From RUG11551 sp045586185 (GTDB taxonomy: Bacteria; Planctomycetota; Planctomycetia; Pirellulales; Thermoguttaceae), in assembly GCA_045586185.1 (NCBI GenBank), contig JAZMZV010000162.1, forward strand, positions 1 to 8,764: DNA of 8,764 nucleotides. The letters are read 5' to 3'. Below, one piece after another: positions 1-5,968 of this stretch. The notes below the pieces were generated by a model, which did not search any database, was not told where the DNA came from, and saw only the letters and a list, made by a program, of their open reading frames with translations. Positions within the stretch are counted from its first letter, which is position 1, and each line of letters opens with the position of its first letter. The position numbers and the translations under genes are program-made.

Positions 1-77
1 TCTTCGTTGACCGCTTCGACAACGTCTTTTATCTCCTTACCAGAAGCGTCCATCGCTTCAAATTGATAAGTTGGCAT
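1..77 (-). CDS. Type II secretion / type IV pilus assembly inner-membrane protein, GspF/PilC family (5' fragment)
   Basis: Only the first 25 codons are inside the window; the gene runs off the left edge. The visible peptide begins MPTYQFEAMDASGKEIKDVV and continues EAVNEE. This matches the usual start of GspF/PilC platform proteins: a short beta-strand, then 'Y.A.D..G....D.I.A..EEEA', leading into the first cytoplasmic T2SSF domain. Proteins of this family sit in the inner membrane and form the platform on which pseudopilin or pilin subunits are assembled, with a GspE/PilB-type ATPase as partner. The ATG at 77-75 is chosen because AAAGGA lies 8 nt upstream of it and the family start fits. A good promoter lies about 60 bp upstream. 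With so little sequence, the identification rests on the amino terminus alone. It could be any GspF/PilC paralogue. Confidence 0.6.
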   Translation of the reverse strand, partial: MPTYQFEAMDASGKEIKDVVEAVNE

Positions 78-100
78 ATCGTTTTTCCTTTGTGTGTATA

Positions 101-134
101 ATCGTTGAAATAAACTGAAAGTATCTTCAACGAT
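101..134. repeat. 9-bp perfect inverted repeat over the predicted start site of the GspF/PilC-like promoter
   Basis: ATCGTTGAA (101-109) is the reverse complement of TTCAACGAT (126-134), with a 16-nt spacer. The right arm abuts the -10 box and covers the predicted start site (near 128), so the transcript would contain only part of the repeat. This placement fits a DNA operator better than an RNA hairpin. No regulator is visible in the window. Confidence 0.4.
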
Positions 135-163
135 ATTATAATGTATTTAAGAGCAAATTTCAA
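135..163 (-). promoter_or_regulatory. Sigma-70-type promoter for the GspF/PilC-like gene
   Basis: On the minus strand TTGAAA (163-158; 5 of 6 to consensus) is separated by exactly 17 bp from TATAAT (140-135; perfect). Transcription would start near 128 and give a leader of about 50 nt before the ATG at 77. The quality of both boxes and the spacing make this one of the two best promoters in the window. Confidence 0.6.
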
Positions 164-296
164 ACCGGATTTTAGATTTTCTACCAAAAAAAAGGAAAAT
201 TTCTTAAATCGTACCAAAATCCCCCTTAATATCGATAAATCCTACTAAAACTATCCAGCTTAAAATACCTAACAATCGTTTATTATACAAACTATG

Positions 297-325
297 AAAA
301 AAATTTGAACACCCCTCCTGTTCAA
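297..325 (-). terminator. Weak terminator-like hairpin read on the minus strand
   Basis: TTGAACA (305-311) pairs perfectly with TGTTCAA (319-325) around a seven-base loop that reads GGAGGGG on the minus strand. On that strand the stem is followed by one A and then seven T residues (303-297), as in an intrinsic terminator. The stem has only two G-C pairs, so it would be weak. No gene is recognised that would need it. It may instead mark the end of a short leftward transcript, or be chance in AT-rich DNA. Confidence 0.25.
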
Positions 326-387
326 TTATTGTACATTCTTTAAAAATTTTAAAATTTTTTTAATGAGGCAATCATTATTCTTTGTGT

Positions 388-415
388 ACTATTACAAATA
401 CGAAACTATTACAAA
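388..415. repeat. 11-bp direct repeat, 17-bp period
   Basis: ACTATTACAAA occurs at 388-398 and again at 405-415, with six bases between copies. Two identical 11-mers so close together upstream of a candidate small gene could be regulator binding sites. The sequence is AT-rich, so chance recurrence is possible. Confidence 0.3.
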
Positions 416-484
416 GCTTAAACTAAATGACTTTCAATAATGAACATTTTATTAGGTAACGCCTGCAAAAAATTTGGAGAAGAA

Positions 485-601
485 ATGTTACATAACAGGG
501 GCAAATATGTATACCATTTACGTCAAATGTCGGCTGACATGACTAATCGAATAAATTTTGAAAGCGGCTGTCAGAAATATGCAAAGAATATAGCTTTTTA
601 A
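485..601 (+). CDS. Possible small protein of 38 residues
   Basis: An ATG at 485 opens a 38-codon frame ending with TAA at 599-601. It is preceded by GGAG at 476-479 with a 5-nt gap, the best Shine-Dalgarno spacing in this window. The peptide starts MLHNRGKYVYHLRQMSADM, continues TNRINFESGCQKYAKNIAF, and is basic, with one cysteine and no membrane helix or signal peptide. Its base composition is less AT-biased than the flanking spacer. I do not recognise it. It lies alone, between the divergent promoters, and ends about 50 bp before the -35 box of the next gene. A 5-bp hairpin with a GGCT loop lies within it at 527-540, so the stretch could alternatively be a structured RNA. There is no homology evidence; a chance open frame remains quite possible. 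Confidence 0.3.
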   Translation: MLHNRGKYVYHLRQMSADMTNRINFESGCQKYAKNIAF

Positions 602-652
602 TAGGCGAGCGAACAGAGTAAAAAATTTTTTCTAAAAAATACCGGAACTCTC

Positions 653-681
653 TTGACATTCTATTATTGATGGATTACACT
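653..681 (+). promoter_or_regulatory. Sigma-70-type promoter for the J-like/double-SUMF gene
   Basis: TTGACA (653-658; perfect) is followed after exactly 17 bp by TACACT (676-681; 4 of 6). Transcription would begin near 688, leaving a leader of about 187 nt before the preferred ATG at 875, or about 106 nt before the alternative GTG at 794. The leader contains a short interrupted hairpin (TGGAC...GTCCA, near 702-722). Confidence 0.55.
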
Positions 682-874
682 AGTATTATAAAAGAATAGC
701 GCTGGACAACGAAGTAGTCCATAGTATGCGTTTGGGGAGAGATTTTTCGCAACAAAAAATCAATAGTATACTTTTGTAGATGGCATTGGGCAAGTGTCAG
801 TCAAACGCGTCAAATCTTTCTCTATAAATCGACCGGAATATAATGGGAAAACATCCCCCCCATTTAATGAAATC

Positions 875-3800
875 ATGAGCGCTTCTGAAGAATCTTCGCA
901 AAACGCGGAATTTAATCCATATCGAGTTTGGCTTGGAATTCCTGCCAATAAACTGCCTGCGGATCATTACAGTCTTTTGGGATTGGAAACGTACGAGTCC
1001 GATCCAGACGTTATCGAGTCTGCCGCGGACAAGGTCATGGCGTTTGTCAAAACGTTCCAAAACGGCAAATATTCTAAACAGTCACAGCAGTTGTTAAATG
1101 AAATTGCGGCAGCCCGCGTCTGTTTGCTCAATGAAAAAGCCAAGGCGGAATACGATGCCCAACTTCGCGCCAAAGAGAAGCAGTCTTCGCCGTCCCAATT
1201 GGGAATGGTCGCCCCGCCGCCGATTCTTGGCGGGGGAGCGGTTCCGCCCGTTCAGGCGGCAACATTTGATTTTACGTCTTCCGATAAACACAGCTCTCAT
1301 GACAAGTCCAAACAGGACAAGAAAGGCGGCGGCGCATACGTCAAAAAGGGCTCAAAAAAGACCGCCGCTCCGATTCCATTTTGGATTTGGGGAGCTGGCG
1401 CGGCGGCTTTGGCGGCAATTGCCCTGCTTCTCTTTTTTGGACTTTCCGGTTCCAATGATCAGTCTGATACAGAAATTGCCCAAAACGATTCCGACCTTAC
1501 AGACGATTGGGATTCCAATTCGTTAATTGACGCCAATAACCCAGCTGCCAACAATAACGCAAACGCGTCCAGCTCCGCTGATAAAAGTTCAAATAACAAA
1601 ACTGCCAGCTCAACAAAAGAAGCTGACGGATCAGCAAAAGACGCTGCTAACGCCAATAAGGACGCTGGCGCTGCGGCAGACGCTTCCGCAAGCTCTCAAA
1701 ACGCTCAGCAGGCAACAAATACAGATCAAACCGACGCTGCTGAAGTCGATAAAGACACAGACGTTCAAAAGGAAACCGAAACGGACGCTGAAGACGAGCT
1801 GAACGATTTTGCTCTTCAGGAAGCGACTGCTGACACAATCGACGATTTGGATCCCGTTTATAAAACGGAAGAAGAACGGGAAGCTGCGCTCAGAGCGGCG
1901 GCGGCAAAAGCCAATAAACCGGCAGCGTCTACTGCTGCAAAGACTGTTGCAGCTCCCGTTAAGCGAACGACGCATACCGTAACAGGGTTTCCGTTCCCTT
2001 CCGCTACCAAGGCGGGAGATCGTCACGTTATAACCGTTGACGATGTCGAATACGCTTTTAGATGGTGTCCGTCCGGAACGTTTACCATGGGGTCGCCGTC
2101 CAGCGAACCAGGCAGAAAAGCCAACGAAGTCGCCCATTCCGAAACCATCCCTGCCGGCTTTTGGATTATGGAAACAGAGGTTACGCACGCCATGTACGAC
2201 GAACTGATGGACTTGCCGGCTCCCTCGGCAGCTCTTAAAAATCGTCCTGTTTCCAGCGTCGCTTGGGACAAATCGCGGAATTTCTGCGATTTGCTGTCAC
2301 GAATTACAGGTCAGAATTTCACGCTGCCGACAGAAGTCCAGTGGGAATACGCTTGCAGAGCCGGATCAACTTCAGCGTACAATTTCGGAGCGGACTCAGC
2401 AAGTCTTTGCAAGAACGGGAACTACAGCGACCAATCGCACGCAGAAGTTGCCTCTCCGACTCCGGAAACAACCAAAGACCTCGCTCATAGCGACGGCTTT
2501 GAAAGAACCGCGCCGGTGAAATCGTTCCCGCCAAACGCGTGGGGACTGTACGACATGCACGGCAACGTCTTTGAATGGTGCTTGTATCCGTGCAATCAGC
2601 CGTTGGAAGAAACGCCGAATCCCGCCAAGCGAGTTCGCCGCGGCGGCGGATTCCATTCCTCGTTGGCAACCTGCCGAAGCGCAGCTCGTACTGCAACGGC
2701 TGGCGCAGACGATCAGTCCGGGTTCAGAATTGTTTATCGAGGCGACGCTCTTCCGAAAGCTCCAGAGAAGGTTGTCAGAAAAGTCGAAGCCGATAAAACG
2801 CGCATTGACGGCGATATTCGCAAGCCCGGTCGAACTCCAGGTCAGCGAGCGGAAGTCAAAGTCGGAGACGTTGCGTTTATTTTCCGTTGGTGCCCGCCAG
2901 GGACTACGTTGCTTTATCGTTCTACATCAAAGGACGTTGCGATCTCGCAAGGGTTCTGGATGCTCGAAACGGAAGTAACCCAACAAATGTATAAAAAGGT
3001 TACCGGGAAGAACCCGTCTCAGTTTGTCGGGAAATACAATCCCGTTGAACAGGTTTCCTGGGCTGACGCGCAGCTGTTCTGTCAGCAGCTTTCCCAGCAG
3101 CTTCCTCCTCAGATGGGGAAAGTTGAGTTTTTCCTCCCAACGGAAGCCCAATGGGTTTACGCAGGCCGCGCCGGCAAACTTCAAAAGTACGTTACTGGAG
3201 ATTCCCTTACCGTCAAGGACGCTAACTGTCACGCAGAAATGCCGTGCCCCGGCGAGGCGCGAGGAAAGTATATCGCCTCAACGCTTCCAACGGGATCGTA
3301 CGCTCCAAACGCCTGGGGCTTTTACGACATGCACGGCAACGTCGGCGAATGGTGCTTTGACCGTTACGACGCCCAGTATCGCGCCAAACGAAGCGCTAAC
3401 ATGTTTTTTGACCCGATTGGCGCGCCGGTTGGAACCAATCGCATTGTTCGAGGTGGAAGCTGGTTCTCGCCGTACGAGTCTTCGCGCTTCCTGACAGGGT
3501 TCTATTCGATAGATCCGGAGTCTGCAACTCCCAAAATCGGATTCCGAATTTGCACTTTCCCGACGGGCGTTTCATATAACAACACTGAACAGGTCGACGG
3601 CGACCTCTCCGGATTGTTTATCAGTCAGCCTCAAGCCGTGGATCTGCCTGAAAAAACCTCCGAACAGTTTGTTACACTGCTGACTCTCCCGCCGACAGAA
3701 TATCCATGGGAACTGTCCGCTTTAGGGCTGGCTCAGTTCAGACAGGGCGATAACACGCTTGCGTTTATTCAGACAAACAAGAGCGTCGACAAAGCCGAAT

Positions 3801-4564
3801 GGAAGTATCAAATCAAATCGAAAGACGGAGACTTGGACATTGCCCAGCTCAAACGAGAAGGCAACTCTCTCCAGTTCCGTTTTACCGATATTACAGGATA
3901 CGAAATTGTTCAGATGATTCGCAATACGATTCTGAAAATCAAAATCGGTTCTGATACGCACCATTTAGCGCTTCGAAAACCGTATTTGGTTCCCGATAAC
4001 AAATTCAACTGCTTTACCGGGAAGGCGTCGTACACTCCCAATTTGAAGTATCTTCCCAAGGGCAATTTGGTATTCTATGACGTCGCTCCGCTGGATCACT
4101 CGCCCAAACCGTCGTTTTCCACCAGCTTTGCGGAACCGATCAACAAACCCGGCCGCATATCGTTTATGCTGGAAAACAAACCGGTTGCCAGCATTCAGTT
4201 TGATTTTGATTTGAACGCAGGGCTGAGGACCGACGTCGTTCTCAACAGCGACAAGACGTTTATGAATCATTTAGCCATGTATTCAAACAATTTGAGTAAA
4301 GCAAACGCGGCTTCAACAGAGGCGACTTCCAGACTGGCGGAAATCAAGCGCAAGCTGCCGTCAGAACGAAATGCGAAAATGAGAGCGATCATGATGCAGG
4401 ACAGCATTAAAGCCCAGTATCTTATTTGGGCGCATGAGTTCGCAAAGAACGCTTCAACAACTACGCCTGTACTGCATTTTGAAGTCTACGTTGATTGTGA
4501 CGGACGACGTCTGCCGTTAATGGTTATTGATCCAAAACTGGACGACGTCCCGCCGGCTAACTGA
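875..4564 (+). CDS. Membrane-anchored multidomain protein: J-like domain, one TM helix, acidic linker, two SUMF1/FGE-like domains, novel C-terminus
   Basis: The protein has 1229 residues. Residues 13-98 form a J-domain-like module (FNPYRVWLGIP..., HYSLLGL, ending EYDAQL) that lacks the HPD motif needed to stimulate Hsp70. Residues 167-190 form a single hydrophobic helix preceded by KKGSKK, so the amino terminus is predicted cytoplasmic and the rest periplasmic. Residues 191-384 are a low-complexity linker rich in Ala, Asn, Asp and Glu. Two SUMF1 (formylglycine-generating-enzyme-like) domains follow at 385-620 and 661-893. Each has 'NAWG.YDMHGNV.EWC' (554-569, 812-827), an 'LPTE.QW.YA.RAG' motif, an RGG motif and a closing GFRI. 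The cysteine pair of true FGE is incomplete or missing. Residues 894-1229 match no domain I know; 1140-1192 look helical. The ATG at 875 is preferred because the J-like module begins soon after it in relatives. A GTG at 794 would add 27 residues. Neither has a strong ribosome binding site. The substrate is unknown; scaffold or sugar/protein-binding roles are guesses. Confidence 0.85.
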   Translation: MSASEESSQNAEFNPYRVWLGIPANKLPADHYSLLGLETYESDPDVIESAADKVMAFVKTFQNGKYSKQSQQLLNEIAAARVCLLNEKAKAEYDAQLRAKEKQSSPSQLGMVAPPPILGGGAVPPVQAATFDFTSSDKHSSHDKSKQDKKGGGAYVKKGSKKTAAPIPFWIWGAGAAALAAIALLLFFGLSGSNDQSDTEIAQNDSDLTDDWDSNSLIDANNPAANNNANASSSADKSSNNKTASSTKEADGSAKDAANANKDAGAAADASASSQNAQQATNTDQTDAAEVDKDTDVQKETETDAEDELNDFALQEATADTIDDLDPVYKTEEEREAALRAAAAKANKPAASTAAKTVAAPVKRTTHTVTGFPFPSATKAGDRHVITVDDVEYAFRWCPSGTFTMGSPSSEPGRKANEVAHSETIPAGFWIMETEVTHAMYDELMDLPAPSAALKNRPVSSVAWDKSRNFCDLLSRITGQNFTLPTEVQWEYACRAGSTSAYNFGADSASLCKNGNYSDQSHAEVASPTPETTKDLAHSDGFERTAPVKSFPPNAWGLYDMHGNVFEWCLYPCNQPLEETPNPAKRVRRGGGFHSSLATCRSAARTATAGADDQSGFRIVYRGDALPKAPEKVVRKVEADKTRIDGDIRKPGRTPGQRAEVKVGDVAFIFRWCPPGTTLLYRSTSKDVAISQGFWMLETEVTQQMYKKVTGKNPSQFVGKYNPVEQVSWADAQLFCQQLSQQLPPQMGKVEFFLPTEAQWVYAGRAGKLQKYVTGDSLTVKDANCHAEMPCPGEARGKYIASTLPTGSYAPNAWGFYDMHGNVGEWCFDRYDAQYRAKRSANMFFDPIGAPVGTNRIVRGGSWFSPYESSRFLTGFYSIDPESATPKIGFRICTFPTGVSYNNTEQVDGDLSGLFISQPQAVDLPEKTSEQFVTLLTLPPTEYPWELSALGLAQFRQGDNTLAFIQTNKSVDKAEWKYQIKSKDGDLDIAQLKREGNSLQFRFTDITGYEIVQMIRNTILKIKIGSDTHHLALRKPYLVPDNKFNCFTGKASYTPNLKYLPKGNLVFYDVAPLDHSPKPSFSTSFAEPINKPGRISFMLENKPVASIQFDFDLNAGLRTDVVLNSDKTFMNHLAMYSNNLSKANAASTEATSRLAEIKRKLPSERNAKMRAIMMQDSIKAQYLIWAHEFAKNASTTTPVLHFEVYVDCDGRRLPLMVIDPKLDDVPPAN

Positions 4565-4583
4565 TCTGGCGTTAATTAAATAC

Positions 4584-4620
4584 AAAAACGCGAAGGCTTC
4601 TTTGAGCTTTCGCGTTTTTT
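4584..4620. terminator. Bidirectional intrinsic terminator between convergent genes
   Basis: AAAAACGCGAAGGCT (4584-4598) pairs with AGCTTTCGCGTTTTT (4605-4619) over 15 positions, with one G-T wobble and the six-base loop TCTTTG. The plus strand ends in a run of six T residues. On the minus strand the complement of the five left-hand A residues gives another T run. It starts 19 nt after the stop of the plus-strand gene and lies 31 nt beyond the aroA stop, so it can serve both. Confidence 0.85.
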
Positions 4621-4651
4621 ATTATGCTTTGAAAAACGTTTTTGAATTAGA

Positions 4652-5968
4652 CTACAGCGTCGCCAGGACGTCGAAAAATTTCGGGAACGTTTTAGAAGTA
4701 CATTCCGGATTCTGGATGTCAACGCCGGGAATTCTCAGCCCCGCCAGTGAGAAACTCATTGCCATTCGGTGGTCGTTGTACGTTTCAATCGATGCGGATT
4801 TGTATTGATTTACCGGAAGCGGATAAACCTTCAAGCCGTCCGGGTATTCTTCGACTTTCGCGCCGAATTTTCTCAGTTCCGTACAGACGGCGGCAATGCG
4901 GTCGGTTTCTTTTACGCGCATATTGGCGACGTTGGTAATCGTCGTGGGGGAATCGGCAAACAGAGCGGTAACCGCCAATGTTTGGGCGGTGTCGCTGATG
5001 TGGTGCATGTCGACTGTAACGCCGTGAAGCTGTCCATCGTTTTGAACGAACGTTGCGTTGTCCTCTTCCCAGACTTTGCAGCCCATCTTCTCCAGACAGT
5101 CAACAAAACGGATATCGCCCTGTAACGCGGAATGGGTCAAGCCGTTGACGCGAATCCGTCCGCCGACAATAGCCGCCGCAGCAAAGAAATAGCTCGCCGC
5201 CGACGCATCCGGTTCAATCGCGTACGTTGTTGACTGATACTTTTGCCCGGCGGGAATGACAAACCGGCTTTCTGACGGCTGCTCGACGGTAACGCCAAAC
5301 GCCTTCATAACCGCGGCTGTCATATCGACGTACGGACGGGAAACGAGGTCGCCGACGACTTCGATTTCCGCGTCGTTTTCCAGTCCTGCGCCCGCCATGA
5401 GCAGAGCCGACAGATACTGACTGGAAATGTTACCCGCCACAGTTGTTTTTCCGCCGCGTTTGGAACCATGAACCCGAATCGGGGGAAACGTCTCGTTTTG
5501 GAGGTATTCAATCTGAACGCCACATTGACGCAAGGCGTCGACCAGATCGCCAATCGGGCGCTGACGCATTCGTTCCACGCCGTCCAAAACAAACGAGCCG
5601 TCTGAGTGAATCGCAGCAGCGGTCAGAAATCGGATGCTCGTCCCGCTATTGCCCAAAAATAAGTCAGCAGACGTCGCAGGAAAGAATCCGCCGCAGCCAT
5701 GAACTGTAGCAGAACACGCTTCTAAATCGTGTTCGATTTCAACGCCCATGAGCTTGAGCGCTTCCCGCATGTACTGAGTGTCGTCGCTTGCCAGAACGCC
5801 GGTGAGCGTCGACGTCCCTTGAGCCAACGCGGCTGTTACAAACGCTCTGTTGGTAATACTTTTCGACCCCGGCGGGGTAACAGCGCAGTCAAGACGATGG
5901 GAAATCGGCGTTATAAGCATGAGCGTAAAATTGGTTAAGGTTTTGATATTTGAGGACGAAAGCGTCAT
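4652..5968 (-). CDS. aroA: 3-phosphoshikimate 1-carboxyvinyltransferase (EPSP synthase)
   Basis: This cytoplasmic enzyme joins phosphoenolpyruvate to shikimate-3-phosphate, the sixth step of the shikimate pathway to chorismate. With 438 residues it has the family's usual length and all signatures in order: PGSKSITNRA with the catalytic-site Lys36, LGNSGTSIRFL at 105-115, RMRQRPIGDLVDAL, SSQYLSALL, EPDASAASYF, MHHISD, RVKETDR, YNDHRMAM and CTSKTFP. The residue matching E. coli Pro101 is Phe114. The start is uncertain. ATG at 5968 overlaps the stop of the preceding gene as ATGA, suggesting translational coupling. An ATG at 5980 adds four residues. An ATG at 5920 (MLITPISH) best matches the start of homologues but has no ribosome binding site. 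It is the last gene of the rho cluster and ends before a terminator. Function is secure. Confidence 0.95.
   Translation of the reverse strand: MTLSSSNIKTLTNFTLMLITPISHRLDCAVTPPGSKSITNRAFVTAALAQGTSTLTGVLASDDTQYMREALKLMGVEIEHDLEACSATVHGCGGFFPATSADLFLGNSGTSIRFLTAAAIHSDGSFVLDGVERMRQRPIGDLVDALRQCGVQIEYLQNETFPPIRVHGSKRGGKTTVAGNISSQYLSALLMAGAGLENDAEIEVVGDLVSRPYVDMTAAVMKAFGVTVEQPSESRFVIPAGQKYQSTTYAIEPDASAASYFFAAAAIVGGRIRVNGLTHSALQGDIRFVDCLEKMGCKVWEEDNATFVQNDGQLHGVTVDMHHISDTAQTLAVTALFADSPTTITNVANMRVKETDRIAAVCTELRKFGAKVEEYPDGLKVYPLPVNQYKSASIETYNDHRMAMSFSLAGLRIPGVDIQNPECTSKTFPKFFDVLATL

Larger units (their letters stand above)
164..652. other. AT-rich intergenic region between divergent genes
   Basis: This stretch lies between the promoters of two divergent genes and is far richer in A and T than the coding DNA. 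I see no conserved-looking long gene in it. It contains a terminator-like hairpin at 305-325, a perfect 18-bp A/T palindrome at 342-359 built from alternating A and T tracts (probably bent DNA), an 11-bp direct repeat at 388-415 and a small candidate gene at 485-601. No tRNA or recognised riboswitch is seen. The rest appears to be unstructured spacer. Confidence 0.5.

Noticed and set aside
29..217. 62-codon minus-strand frame at the left edge
   Set aside because: It overlaps the GspF/PilC-like start in another frame and runs over its promoter. It has no ribosome binding site and a low-complexity AT-driven composition.
725..778. 17-codon frame in the leader of the large plus-strand gene, possible leader peptide
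   Set aside because: No ribosome binding site before its ATG and no run of regulatory codons. Such a short frame is expected by chance.
1631..2188. 185-codon minus-strand frame inside the large plus-strand gene
   Set aside because: The plus-strand frame carries clear J-like and SUMF1 motifs on both sides. The antisense product is Arg/Cys/Ser-rich with no family features.
4633..4644. AAAAACGTTTTT palindrome after aroA
   Set aside because: It has no loop to form a hairpin, and the neighbouring 15-bp terminator already explains termination.
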